A DNA stretch of 64,000 nt from contig NZ_VCEJ01000004.1 of assembly GCF_005860805.1 (NCBI RefSeq), forward strand, positions 1,798,001 to 1,862,000, given 5' to 3'. How positions within the stretch are numbered: position 1 is the stretch's first letter; every line of letters begins with the position of its first letter. Shown here in pieces: positions 7,273-16,909 of this stretch. A program made the position numbers and the translations under genes. The notes beneath the pieces are model-generated. The model searched no databases, was not told the DNA's origin, and was given only the letters and a program-made list of their open reading frames with translations. This DNA comes from Dyadobacter luticola (GTDB taxonomy: Bacteria; Bacteroidota; Bacteroidia; Cytophagales; Spirosomataceae).

Positions 7273-8643
7273 ATGAAAATCCATCAATTTGAAGATCAAT
7301 ATCTTTCGCATTACAGCTATGCTATTTTGAGCGAATGTGAGAGCAAAGTCGTATTAATTGATCCAGCCCGGAACCCGCAGCCATATTACGATTTTGCTGC
7401 ACAGAATGGCGCAGTGATCATTGCAGTAATAGAAACCCATTCACACGCTGATTTCGTCAGCAGTCACTTGGAAATCAGTCAGACAACAAGTTCTCCAATT
7501 TACGCAAGTGCCCACACCGGGGCAAGCTATGACCATATCCCTTTCGATGATGGCAGTTCGCTTTCGTTTGGAAAGATTGTGCTGAAACCTTTAAACACCC
7601 CCGGGCACTCCGAGGATAGTATTTCAATTGTTTTGGAGCACAATGGCATCGCCAAGGCCATTTTCAGCGGGGATACGCTGTTTATTGGGGATTGTGGCCG
7701 TCCGGATCTGAGGGAATCGGATAGTGATGCCAGCAGTCAGCGGGAGAAACTTGCAGCGAAGATGTACGATTCTCTGCGCGAAAAGATTCTCACCCTGGAC
7801 GACGCTGTTGTGCTTTATCCGGCCCATGGTGCAGGGACACTTTGTGGAAAAGCGCTTAGCGATGCAAACAGCAGCACGATCGGGCAGCAGAAACTTACAA
7901 ACTGGTCATTACAAGAAATGAACAAAGAGGACTTTATCAAAAGACTTACGTCAGACCAGCCTTTTATCCCCGTCTATTTTCCGTTCGATGTTGCACTTAA
8001 TAAAAAAGGTGCTGCGCATTTCAAACTTGGTGTCGAAGGTGTAAAGAGAATTGACTTAACGACGGAGCCTCAAAATCGCTTGGAAGATAACATTCTGATC
8101 ATCGATACCCGTGATGAACGAATTTTTAAAGAGGGACATTTGCCCAATTCGGTCAACATGATGGATGGAAAGAAGTTTGAGACCTGGCTGGGAAGTATCA
8201 TCAAGCCTGAAGAAACATTCTACCTAACCGGAGATTCCTGGCAGGTTTTAGAAAGGCTAATTGAGCGCACGGCCTCCATCGGATACGAACCAGCCATCAA
8301 ATCAGCTTTTCTGGTGGGGCCTGCGCGACAACAGTCGCCACTTCTGGATAGGATACATTTCCGCCAGAATCAGAATGAGTATACCATTATCGACGTAAGA
8401 AACCTTTCGGAAGCTGCTGAAGATAAAATTTTTGAAAGCAGCATTTCTATTCCCCTTGCCGACATACGTGAAAAAATAGGGTTAGTTCCACTTGACAAAC
8501 CAATCGCGGTTCATTGCGCCTCAGGGTATAGAAGTGCAGTCGGAAGCTCATTGATTGCTGCATTACTTAATGGTCAGGTACAGGTTTTTGATATTGGTGA
8601 TTTTGTGAAGGAGTTTCAGCCACAGCCCGGTGAACTTAAATGA
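7273..8643 (+). CDS. Persulfide dioxygenase-sulfurtransferase (metallo-beta-lactamase fold + two rhodanese domains, CstB-like)
   Basis: A 456-residue cytoplasmic enzyme with three modules. Residues 1-235 are an ETHE1-like metallo-beta-lactamase domain with THSHADFVSSH (about 54-64), GHSEDS (about 111), GDTLFIGDCGRPDL (about 133-146) and AHGAG (about 183). Residues about 275-340 resemble a rhodanese without a catalytic cysteine. Residues about 370-450 are an active rhodanese with HCASGYRSA. This order matches CstB, which oxidises persulfides to sulfite and combines it with sulfane sulfur as thiosulfate. It ends the operon with the TauE and thiosulfate transporters, which fits detoxification or use of sulfide-derived persulfide. 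Confidence 0.9.
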   Translation: MKIHQFEDQYLSHYSYAILSECESKVVLIDPARNPQPYYDFAAQNGAVIIAVIETHSHADFVSSHLEISQTTSSPIYASAHTGASYDHIPFDDGSSLSFGKIVLKPLNTPGHSEDSISIVLEHNGIAKAIFSGDTLFIGDCGRPDLRESDSDASSQREKLAAKMYDSLREKILTLDDAVVLYPAHGAGTLCGKALSDANSSTIGQQKLTNWSLQEMNKEDFIKRLTSDQPFIPVYFPFDVALNKKGAAHFKLGVEGVKRIDLTTEPQNRLEDNILIIDTRDERIFKEGHLPNSVNMMDGKKFETWLGSIIKPEETFYLTGDSWQVLERLIERTASIGYEPAIKSAFLVGPARQQSPLLDRIHFRQNQNEYTIIDVRNLSEAAEDKIFESSISIPLADIREKIGLVPLDKPIAVHCASGYRSAVGSSLIAALLNGQVQVFDIGDFVKEFQPQPGELK

Positions 8644-8649
8644 GTAGCG

Positions 8650-10023
8650 CTAATCATCCAGAGCCAATGAGGGCAAATGAACAGATATGGTAGTTCCCAC
8701 TTTATCCTTAGAAAGTACATTCAACCGGCCTCCAAATAGGTCAATGATTTTTTTGGCCAGGGTTAGGCCAAGTCCGAAACCGGGCAGGTTTCTTACATTA
8801 CCTGCACGCATCATGGGAAGAAATACATCGTCTATCTGCGAGGAGGGTATACCGACGCCTTGGTCTCTGATCTCAATGATCACCCAAAGCGGCTCGTAAT
8901 CCACTTTAAGGTCAATCGGTTTTTGAGAGGAATATTTGCTGGCATTATCCAGGATGTTAATGAGCACAGTACGCAGCAAAGTAATGTTGCCCATGATCCG
9001 TATGTTCGAGCTGTGTTCAGTGAAAGTATCTGTGAGCTGGAAGTTGATCTGCTGCTCTGGATATTTTTCCCCGAAATAACTGATTGTGTCAAAAACAGTA
9101 TCGACAATATTGATATCTTCTTTCAAACGGTCAGACTGCAAGCCTTCTACTTCCGCGAGTTGCAGAAGTGAATTGGCCAAATCTATTGCTCCTTCCAGTC
9201 TGACCAATGCTTTTTCAAGACTTTGCCGAATGTCGGGGATATTGTTATCGTAGGCGAGTGACGTTTCCAAAATTCCTTTCACCACGGTTAGAGGGGTGCG
9301 GATCTCGTGGGATGCGTAGGAAACAAAATGTTCCTGACTACTGGCCAGCCCCTGTAACCGGCTTAATAATTCATTAAAAGAACTCGCAAGATAGCCAGCC
9401 TCGTCGCGCGCGGCGGCCCCTCCCAAGCGAAAAGAAAAATCATTTACAGCTGCCGGGTTCATTTGCCTGATTAGCCCATCGAATGGTCGCATCGCGCTTC
9501 TTGCAAACAGAAAACTCGCGATTGAAACAATCACTAACAAAATCACATTCCCGCTCGCAAGAATAAAGAACAGGCTATCGTTGGCCTGAAAACCATTGAC
9601 ATCATATGCCGTTACTACGGACACATATTTGCTTCCATTAATATTAAAAGACAATGCTACACCCTCCTTGGGTTTTTTCCAGGGATGCGCATGGTAGCTG
9701 AAATAAACCTCTTTAAGCCGGGCTTCTTTAACCAGAGCCGGAGTTAGCGTGTAGTCCGCCTTGCCCGAAGACTGGTAGATGATGCGGTTTGCACTGTCCA
9801 CTAAAAATTCATGCTGGTCGGGTAAGGTCAGATAGCTGGACCGATGGAATTCCAACCGATTTTGAAAATAAAGCTGTCCGGCCAATGCCCTCCGCTGCAA
9901 ACGGCTGCGCATCAGCGACTCGCGGTAAGATTCATAAGTCTGGTAAATAAAAAATGAAAATAGTAGTAGAAGCGTCGCTACCAGAAGCCCGAAGCCAATC
10001 GTGATACGTTGTTTGATGCTCAT
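8650..10023 (-). CDS. Membrane sensor histidine kinase
   Basis: A 457-residue sensor kinase. An N-terminal membrane helix (about 7-29) and a second near residue 165 enclose a periplasmic sensor region of about 120 residues. A HAMP segment, the phosphoacceptor box SYASHEIRTPLTVVKG (about residue 240), the N box ILDNASKYS, the G1 box DQGVGIP and GFGLGLTLAKKI follow. The start overlaps the stop of the response regulator gene by four bases, so the two are co-translated. It is divergent from a TolC-RND-MFP operon, the likely target of the pair. The signal sensed cannot be read from sequence. Confidence 0.92.
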   Translation of the reverse strand: MSIKQRITIGFGLLVATLLLLFSFFIYQTYESYRESLMRSRLQRRALAGQLYFQNRLEFHRSSYLTLPDQHEFLVDSANRIIYQSSGKADYTLTPALVKEARLKEVYFSYHAHPWKKPKEGVALSFNINGSKYVSVVTAYDVNGFQANDSLFFILASGNVILLVIVSIASFLFARSAMRPFDGLIRQMNPAAVNDFSFRLGGAAARDEAGYLASSFNELLSRLQGLASSQEHFVSYASHEIRTPLTVVKGILETSLAYDNNIPDIRQSLEKALVRLEGAIDLANSLLQLAEVEGLQSDRLKEDINIVDTVFDTISYFGEKYPEQQINFQLTDTFTEHSSNIRIMGNITLLRTVLINILDNASKYSSQKPIDLKVDYEPLWVIIEIRDQGVGIPSSQIDDVFLPMMRAGNVRNLPGFGLGLTLAKKIIDLFGGRLNVLSKDKVGTTISVHLPSLALDD

Positions 10024-10697
10024 GGCTCTGGCCCCAGCAAATAACCTACACCGAAAACAGTGTGTAATAAACGCGGCTCTCCCTTATCGATTTTTCTACG
10101 CAGATAATTCACATATACGTCTACCACATTGGTATTGGTATTGAAATGTACATCCCAGACATTTTCGAGCAGATCGACACGGTTAATGACCTTTCCCTGA
10201 TTGAGCATAAAATATTCGAGTAGCGCATATTCTCTGGCTGTAAGCTCTACACGCTCACCACCCCGCCAGACCCGATGAGAATCCGTTTCCACTTCCAGGT
10301 CGAGAAGTTGCAGCCGTTTAGGCCGGGGTGCACGGGATGGGTGCCTACGCGCCAATGCCCGCAAGCGGAACATCAGCTCTTTGAACGCAAATGGTTTTGC
10401 AAGATAGTCGTCGGCACCCGCCTCAAAACCCAGCACTTTGTTGTCGAGGCTACCTAGCGCGGTAAGCATGATCACGGGTACGGCAGGCCAGTTCTGCTTG
10501 ATGAACCGGCATAGGTCGTAGCCGTTCAAACCAGGCAGGTTCACATCCAGCACCACGACGTCGAATTTGTTCTCATTGACCATACTGCGCCCGATTACCC
10601 CGTCGAACGCGACCGAAACGGTAGCACCCTCAGAATGTAACCCTTTCTGAATGAATTGAGTAAGTTCCAGGTCGTCCTCTACAATTAAGACATTCAT
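10020..10697 (-). CDS. OmpR-family response regulator
   Basis: A 225-residue regulator with a receiver domain (DD near residues 8-9, phosphorylated Asp in VVVLDVNLPG, conserved Lys in DDYLAKPF) and a C-terminal winged helix ending VFGVGYLLGPEP. A longer frame upstream is open, but the ATG at 10697 places MNVLIVEDD at the N-terminus, as in the family. It is co-translated with the histidine kinase gene and divergent from the efflux operon starting at 10839; the 140-base gap between them probably carries the binding sites. Confidence 0.92.
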   Translation of the reverse strand: MNVLIVEDDLELTQFIQKGLHSEGATVSVAFDGVIGRSMVNENKFDVVVLDVNLPGLNGYDLCRFIKQNWPAVPVIMLTALGSLDNKVLGFEAGADDYLAKPFAFKELMFRLRALARRHPSRAPRPKRLQLLDLEVETDSHRVWRGGERVELTAREYALLEYFMLNQGKVINRVDLLENVWDVHFNTNTNVVDVYVNYLRRKIDKGEPRLLHTVFGVGYLLGPEP

Positions 10698-10838
10698 GCT
10701 GCTTGTGTTCACTGTTTCTTTCGGTAAAATTAAGAATCGCGGGTCGAAGAAAACTATAATCTGATCCTTCTCACCAAATTCTAATAACCCTCTCAATACC
10801 CTCTAATCAGGTGCCCACTTAATTTGAAGTTGAGCACG

Positions 10839-12224
10839 ATGAACAAATACATGAACCGCTGTCTATTTCTAATCCTTTTTTGTTTCCAGGCACAACTCTT
10901 CCCTGCCGCTGCGCAGGTTCTTAGTATGGAGAGCGCAGTTGAAGCAACTATCAATCATTATCCTACGCTAGCAGCACAAAGGTCTGCGTTGGAAGCTTTT
11001 AGGGCAAATGTGCAAGTGCTGCGCGACAACCGATTGCCTAACGTTCGCCTTCATGACCAGATCAATCTCGGGACTGCCAACGGACTTTCGGGTTCTTATT
11101 TTTCGATGGGACTGATTGTGCCCACCTCGGGCGGGCGCAGGCCTGATAATTCCATGAGCCTGGCCTCGGGCAACATTGCATTGGCAACAACCGACTGGGA
11201 GGTTTACAATTTTGGCCGGTTCCATGCCGAAAATAAACTGGCCGAAGCAGATATTGCCGTAGGGGAGTCAGGCTTGGAGCGTGAGCAATTTGCGCTGCGT
11301 CAGGTGGTAATCAACACTTATCTTGATTTGGTCTGGCTGAGGCAAAATCTAAAAATCGAACAGCAGAACCTTGCAAGGGTCGATACGGTACGCCGTATCA
11401 TCAACAATCTCGTCCAAAACGGAATCCGGCCAGGACTGGATTCGTCGCTGGCTTCGGTGGAGCTGTCCCGCGCCAAGCTGAGCTACTATCAAATGCAGGA
11501 GGAATACCGCAGGGCCAGTGTGCAGCTGGCGACATTAACTGGCCGGGAGATAGACGATGTTCAGATCGATACCACTTTCAATGCTGCACTGCTAATGGGA
11601 GAACCTGCGCCGAGCAACGTATTGGCTAGCCACCCGCTGCTGAATTATCGTAACAGACTGCTCACCCGCCAAAATGCGGAAATCGACATGATCCGCAAAT
11701 CCGCACTGCCGAGGATTTCCGTGCTGGCTTCCGTCTGGGGCCGTGGTACGAGTCTCGACATTGATAACAACTTCGGTCCGATCGGCCAGGGGTTCGGATA
11801 TAGCCGAACCAACTTTTTGTTGGGTGTAGCTGCGACGGTTAATCTAACTGATTTCAAAAGGGTCAAGACCCGTGCTGTCCAACAACAATGGCGGGTGAGG
11901 GAAGCAGGTAGCCTGCTGACGGTAGAGCAGGTGCAGTTGCAGAATACGCTGACTATGGCAGACTCGGTGATGGCAACAATACGGCTGGCATTGGATGAGC
12001 TCCCGGTCACACTACGATCGGCAACGCTTGCCTATCAGCAACGCATGTCACTTTATAACAACGGGATCGAAAACATTCTGGGCATTACAGAGTCCCTGCA
12101 GCTATTGACAAGGGTTGAAAAGCAGGTGATCGATGTGCAGCGCAGGGCCGTGGCCGTCAGGTTGCAAAAGGCTTACGCAACCAGCGATTTCGGCCCGTTT
12201 TTTGATCTTTTCAGGCGACAATAA
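10839..12224 (+). CDS. TolC-family outer-membrane efflux protein
   Basis: A protein of about 461 residues with a signal peptide (to about residue 26, cut near AAAQ) and the long helical repeats of the outer membrane efflux protein family, which form the exit duct of tripartite pumps. ATG at 10839 was preferred over a TTG at 10824; ATG at 10851 is also possible. It is the first gene of an operon with an RND pump (22 bases on) and a membrane-fusion protein. A Bacteroidota lipid-anchor cysteine is not evident. Confidence 0.9.
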   Translation: MNKYMNRCLFLILFCFQAQLFPAAAQVLSMESAVEATINHYPTLAAQRSALEAFRANVQVLRDNRLPNVRLHDQINLGTANGLSGSYFSMGLIVPTSGGRRPDNSMSLASGNIALATTDWEVYNFGRFHAENKLAEADIAVGESGLEREQFALRQVVINTYLDLVWLRQNLKIEQQNLARVDTVRRIINNLVQNGIRPGLDSSLASVELSRAKLSYYQMQEEYRRASVQLATLTGREIDDVQIDTTFNAALLMGEPAPSNVLASHPLLNYRNRLLTRQNAEIDMIRKSALPRISVLASVWGRGTSLDIDNNFGPIGQGFGYSRTNFLLGVAATVNLTDFKRVKTRAVQQQWRVREAGSLLTVEQVQLQNTLTMADSVMATIRLALDELPVTLRSATLAYQQRMSLYNNGIENILGITESLQLLTRVEKQVIDVQRRAVAVRLQKAYATSDFGPFFDLFRRQ

Positions 12225-12245
12225 TTCCGAATCAACAATAACGGT

Positions 12246-15200
12246 ATGCTCTCAGCTTCATTAAAACGCCCCGTTTCCGTGATGGTACTCATCGCAGGGC
12301 TTGTATTTTTCTCGATCATGTCCGCCACGCGGATACCGATCGATATTTTCCCCCGGCTCAACTCACCGGTCATCTATGTGATCGAACCTTATGGAGGTAT
12401 GTCGCCTGCGCAGATGGAAGGTTTTTTTGCGACGCGTATGCAGGACCAGTTTCTGTATATCGGTGGGATCAAAGAAATTTCCAGCAGAAGTGTGCAGGGA
12501 TTGACGGTTGTCAAACTGTCCTTTTACGAGGGTAGCGACATGGCGCAGGCTGCCGCTGAGGTAGCGATCCAGGTCAACCGAGCTATGAAATTTTTCCCTC
12601 CTGGTGCATTGCCTCCGCAAGTCGTTCGCTACGATGCTTCCTCGGTACCGATCGGCGATCTGGTTTTTAGTAGTAAAACGCGTTCGCTCAAAGAAATCCA
12701 CGAGCTGGCGGTGACCAGGATCAGGCCATTATTCTCAACGGTACCCGGCCTGACCGCACCGCCACCCATTGGTACCAATTCACGTACGATTGTCATTAAC
12801 CTGGACCCGCAAAAAGTCAGAAGCCTGAATATTTCCCCGGATGAAGTAGTGGAAGCTCTGGCAGCCAACAATGCGATGACCCCCTCGGGTAATATCCGCA
12901 TTGGTAATACTTCTTACATCACCACGCTCAACTCACTGGAAGAACAGGTTTCCGACTTCGGTCAGATTCCTGTAACAACCGATGGCCATCGTACTGTTTT
13001 TCTCAGGGATCTGGGAAATGTTGCTGACGGCTCCGATGTGACGGCTGGTTACGCGTTGGTAAATGGCAGCCGCTCTTCTTACATTCCCGTCGTCAAAACC
13101 GCTGACGCTTCTACCTGGGATGTGGTAACGGCATTGAAAGCGAAGTTACCGGAAATGCGCAACCTTCTGCCGGACGACATTGAGGTGGCTTATGAATTCG
13201 ACCAGTCTGTTTTTGTAATCAATTCGGTCAAAAGCCTTCTTTTTGAAGGTGGCCTCGGTGCTATCCTAACTGGCCTGATGGTCCTGCTTTTTCTGGGCGA
13301 CTGGCGTTCGTCGCTCATTGTTATTATTACGATACCTGTCTCTATCGTGGCGGCCGTACTCATGCTGAGCCTGGCGGGTCAGACAATCAATATCATGACC
13401 TTGTCGGGCCTGGCATTGGCCATCGGCGTACTCGTGGATCAGGCGACGGTAACCATTGAAAATATTCACCAGCACATTGAAATGGGCAAGCCTCAAAAGC
13501 AGGCCATTTACGATGCCTGTAAAGAAGTTGCGCTTCCACTACTTCTAATCCTGCTTTGTATCATTGCTGTTTTCGCGCCTTCCTTCATTATGTCGGGCGT
13601 GCCGCGGGCCATGTTCCTGCCGCTTTCGCTTTCGATCGGTTTCGCAATGACGATCTCCTATTTCCTTGCCCAAAGTCTTGTTCCGATTTTGGCCAATTGG
13701 ATGTTAAAAGAACATGTTCATGTGGCTGATACAGTAAGCAAAATGACTTTTTTCGACCGGGTTAGAAATGGTTTTATGTGGCAAAATGAACGGTTTGTCA
13801 AAAGCAACAAATTGGTGGTCGGTATTTATCTAATTGTGATTTTTGCATTGGCAGCGGCCGGTTTTCTCTGGATTGGAAAAGATATGCTTCCCCAGCTCAA
13901 CTCGGGACAAATGGTCATCCGAATGAAAACGCCTGACGGAACCCGGCTGGAACGAACCGAGGAAAAGGTTAATCAGTTGTTGGCGCTTGTCAATGACGTT
14001 TCCGGTGACCACCTGGCTGTTTCATCTGCCTATGTTGGTGTTGTGCCTACCAACTACGCAACCACCAATTTGTACGTGAGTACGAGCGGCTCGAATGACG
14101 CGGTGATCAAAGTAGGCCTCGAGCCAGAATACAAAACCAATATGCAGGATTTAAAAGAAAAAATCCGCGAAGCCGTAGCCGAAGACATGCCTGGTATTAC
14201 GCTGTCTTTCGAACCAGCCGATCTGACCGAGAAACTCATGAGCGGCGGCGCATTCACGCCCATTGAGGTACAGGTTGCAGGAAGAGATATGAAGGAAATT
14301 GAAAGTTATGCCAATAAACTGGTGAAGGGATTATCTGAGCTCGATCATTTACGGGATGTGCGCATTATCCAACCGCTCAAATTTCCCGTTATCAACATCA
14401 AGCTCGACCGTCAGAAACTGGCGACCATGGGTCTGAGTTTGCAACAAACCGCCCGTTCAATCACCGCCTCCACATCTTCAAGCCGGTATACCGAAAAAAA
14501 CCAGTGGCTCGACCAAAAGGCGGCTTACACTTACCAGGTCCAGGTGCAAATTCCGGAATATGCCATGCGGAATCTTTCCCAGTTGAAGGAAATTCCATTG
14601 GTAGCAGGCCAGCCAAGACCGGTTTTAGCTGATGTTGCTACGTTTTCAATCGATACACTTCCGGGGGAATACGCCCGTGTAGGCCCCCGCCGATTTGTAA
14701 CGGTTTCTGCCAATATTCATCACCAGGATTTGGGCAATGCAACCAGGTCTGTCCAAAAAGTAATTTCGAACTTAGGCGAGGTGCCGAAAGGTCTTGTCAC
14801 GCAAGTGAAAGGAATGTCTTCACTTCTAACCGAAACCCTGGACAGTTTGCAGCTCGGATTGGGCATTGCGATCGTGGTGATATTCTTACTTCTGGCCGCT
14901 AATTATCAGTCTTTCAAATTGTCGCTGGTAATACTCTCAACTGTTCCGGCAGTAATTGTTGGCTCCATTGCCTTTCTGCTACTCACCGGAAGCACGCTGA
15001 ACCTACAGTCTTATATGGGAATTATCATGTCGACTGGTATTTCTGTGGCGAATGCGATTCTGATTGTCACTAACGCCGAGCGGCTGCGGTGGGAATACCG
15101 GGACGTTCGGCGTGCGGCATTGGAGAGTGCAACTGTTCGTCTGAGACCCGTATTGATGACCAGTTTTGCCATGGTAGCCGGAATGGTGCCGATGGCGCTT

Positions 15201-15437
15201 GGTACTGGTGAAGCTGGCGAACAAGTTGCTCCATTAGGCCGTGCGGTAATTGGGGGTTTGATCGCCTCAACACTCGCCGCGCTGTACATCGTTCCGCAGG
15301 TTTATGTGTTTTTACAGAACAAAACCGCTTATAAAGATCCGTCCCTTTTACCTGGCGGGGATCATTCATCTCCCTCATCAGATTTACAAGCAAATGCCCA
15401 CTCAGACCAAACTTCTTATGAAAAACAGATCATATAA
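12246..15437 (+). CDS. RND efflux permease
   Basis: A 1063-residue inner-membrane pump with the usual plan: helix 1 (about 10-30), large periplasmic loop, helices 2-6, helix 7, second large loop and helices 8-12. The fourth-helix proton-relay motif reads LAIGVLVDQATVTIENIHQH (about residues 395-414). The substrate is not evident: the sequence is closer to general multidrug/MdtB-type pumps than to CusA, since no methionine metal-relay cluster stands out. Its 3' end overlaps the start of the membrane-fusion gene by 20 bases. It probably works with the preceding TolC and following MFP. Confidence 0.92.
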   Translation: MLSASLKRPVSVMVLIAGLVFFSIMSATRIPIDIFPRLNSPVIYVIEPYGGMSPAQMEGFFATRMQDQFLYIGGIKEISSRSVQGLTVVKLSFYEGSDMAQAAAEVAIQVNRAMKFFPPGALPPQVVRYDASSVPIGDLVFSSKTRSLKEIHELAVTRIRPLFSTVPGLTAPPPIGTNSRTIVINLDPQKVRSLNISPDEVVEALAANNAMTPSGNIRIGNTSYITTLNSLEEQVSDFGQIPVTTDGHRTVFLRDLGNVADGSDVTAGYALVNGSRSSYIPVVKTADASTWDVVTALKAKLPEMRNLLPDDIEVAYEFDQSVFVINSVKSLLFEGGLGAILTGLMVLLFLGDWRSSLIVIITIPVSIVAAVLMLSLAGQTINIMTLSGLALAIGVLVDQATVTIENIHQHIEMGKPQKQAIYDACKEVALPLLLILLCIIAVFAPSFIMSGVPRAMFLPLSLSIGFAMTISYFLAQSLVPILANWMLKEHVHVADTVSKMTFFDRVRNGFMWQNERFVKSNKLVVGIYLIVIFALAAAGFLWIGKDMLPQLNSGQMVIRMKTPDGTRLERTEEKVNQLLALVNDVSGDHLAVSSAYVGVVPTNYATTNLYVSTSGSNDAVIKVGLEPEYKTNMQDLKEKIREAVAEDMPGITLSFEPADLTEKLMSGGAFTPIEVQVAGRDMKEIESYANKLVKGLSELDHLRDVRIIQPLKFPVINIKLDRQKLATMGLSLQQTARSITASTSSSRYTEKNQWLDQKAAYTYQVQVQIPEYAMRNLSQLKEIPLVAGQPRPVLADVATFSIDTLPGEYARVGPRRFVTVSANIHHQDLGNATRSVQKVISNLGEVPKGLVTQVKGMSSLLTETLDSLQLGLGIAIVVIFLLLAANYQSFKLSLVILSTVPAVIVGSIAFLLLTGSTLNLQSYMGIIMSTGISVANAILIVTNAERLRWEYRDVRRAALESATVRLRPVLMTSFAMVAGMVPMALGTGEAGEQVAPLGRAVIGGLIASTLAALYIVPQVYVFLQNKTAYKDPSLLPGGDHSSPSSDLQANAHSDQTSYEKQII

Positions 15438-16542
15438 ATGTCTCGCGTTGGCATTTGGGATAGCCGTCCTGAATGCTTGCTCGTCATCCGAATCAGCGGA
15501 AAATAAGACATCCGAAAAGCGTGTCAAAAAAACGGTTTCCGTAAAATTTGGTACGGTGACCCTGCAAAAAGTAGGTCAGCATATCCAGCTGCCGGGAGAG
15601 TTTCTTGCATTTCAAGAGGTAAACATTTATCCCAAAGCCGATGGTTTTGTGGAAAAAGTACTGGTAGATCGCGGCAGCCCGGTACGAAAAGGCCAGGTGT
15701 TGATGGTACTGGAAGCCCCCGAAACGGAGGAACAACTTGTTGCGGCGCGCTCGAACTACCTAAAAGCCAAGGCCATGCTGGTGGCAAGCCAGGAACATTA
15801 TAAACGGCTGAAAGCCAGCGCGGGGATCAGGGGCTCGGTATCTGCGCTCGATCTTGAAAGCGCCAATGCGAAGATGATGTCAGACAGCGCAGCAGCCATG
15901 GGCGAGCAAGCTAATTTCGGGGCACTGACCACAATCAAGTCTTATCTGATTGTTCGCGCACCCTTCGATGGGGTAATTACCGAGCGCAATGTCCATCCCG
16001 GCGCGCTGGTTGGCTCCGGCGTAAGGCTTCAGGGACCCATGCTGATGTTGCAGCAGCAGAACAGGCTAAGGCTTGTCGTGGATGTGCCTGAAACTTACAG
16101 TGTTGCTTTGAAGCAGGGAAAGGAAGTGACATTTACGATCAATGCGATGCCCGGAAAACAGTTTAAAGGGAAAATCAGTCGACGCTCGGGCAATATGAAC
16201 CAGAAATTCCGGTCCGAAACTGTGGAAATTGACGTGGCCAATGCCGGAAGAGAAATCAAGCCGGGCATGTATGCTGAGGTGGTTTTTGCCCCGGAGGGTA
16301 CCCAGGGATCGCTTACTGTGCCGAGTTCGTCAGTGGTAACTTCCACGGAGGGACAGTATGTTATTAAGGTTGTAGATGGCAAAACTGAATTCGTGGAAAT
16401 AAGAAAAGGGATGCAGGAAGACGATTTAACGGAGGTATTTGGAGCGCTTCGTGAAGGAGATAAAGTTGTTACCAATCCACGCGATGATATGAAGAATGGC
16501 ACGACAATTGATATCATGAAGAATGATGAATCTAGCCAATGA
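15418..16542 (+). CDS. Membrane-fusion lipoprotein of the RND pump
   Basis: A 374-residue periplasmic adaptor. ATG at 15418 gives a classic lipoprotein signal with the lipobox LNAC near residue 22; an in-frame ATG at 15394 would only lengthen it. The biotinyl-lipoyl halves (VNIYPKADGFVEKVLVDRG and IVRAPFDGVITERNV) flank a coiled-coil hairpin, followed by beta-barrel and membrane-proximal domains. It overlaps the pump gene by 20 bases and the DUF202 gene by 20 bases, so the whole run is one operon. Confidence 0.9.
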   Translation: MKNRSYKCLALAFGIAVLNACSSSESAENKTSEKRVKKTVSVKFGTVTLQKVGQHIQLPGEFLAFQEVNIYPKADGFVEKVLVDRGSPVRKGQVLMVLEAPETEEQLVAARSNYLKAKAMLVASQEHYKRLKASAGIRGSVSALDLESANAKMMSDSAAAMGEQANFGALTTIKSYLIVRAPFDGVITERNVHPGALVGSGVRLQGPMLMLQQQNRLRLVVDVPETYSVALKQGKEVTFTINAMPGKQFKGKISRRSGNMNQKFRSETVEIDVANAGREIKPGMYAEVVFAPEGTQGSLTVPSSSVVTSTEGQYVIKVVDGKTEFVEIRKGMQEDDLTEVFGALREGDKVVTNPRDDMKNGTTIDIMKNDESSQ

Positions 16543-16909
16543 TCACAAGAAGAATGCGGGAGATCACCTTGCCAACGAAAGGACCTTTCTGGCATGGGTC
16601 CGGACCAGCATCGGTATCATGGGGTTTGGTTTCGTTGTTGTCAAGTTCTCGTTGTTCGTTCGGCAAATCGCGGCTGCGTTAGGAAGCAAATCACAAGTAC
16701 ATTCTACGGGTTATTCACCTGTTATTGGAGTGTTATTGGTTAGCTTAGGGGCGCTGACAACGCTATTTTCCTATGTCCGTTATATGAATACAAAAAAGCA
16801 GTTGGAACAGGGGCAATACTATCAGTCCTCCCTTTTAATCAAAGTCATGACGGCAGTGATCTTTTTGGCCAGCATATTGCTCATTATTTATCTGATTAAG
16901 ACAACCTGA
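16523..16909 (+). CDS. YidH/DUF202-family small membrane protein
   Basis: A 128-residue protein with three predicted membrane helices and the family signature LANERTFLAWVRTSIGIMGFG at its N-terminus (residues about 16-36). The DUF202 family has no settled function. Its start lies inside the end of the membrane-fusion gene and its stop overlaps the methyltransferase start, so it is translationally coupled to both. Confidence 0.85.
   Translation: MMNLANDHKKNAGDHLANERTFLAWVRTSIGIMGFGFVVVKFSLFVRQIAAALGSKSQVHSTGYSPVIGVLLVSLGALTTLFSYVRYMNTKKQLEQGQYYQSSLLIKVMTAVIFLASILLIIYLIKTT

Noticed and set aside
12246..15437. CusA-type copper/silver pump
   Set aside because: The sequence lacks a recognisable methionine relay and the linked genes are not copper genes, so only a general RND call is given.
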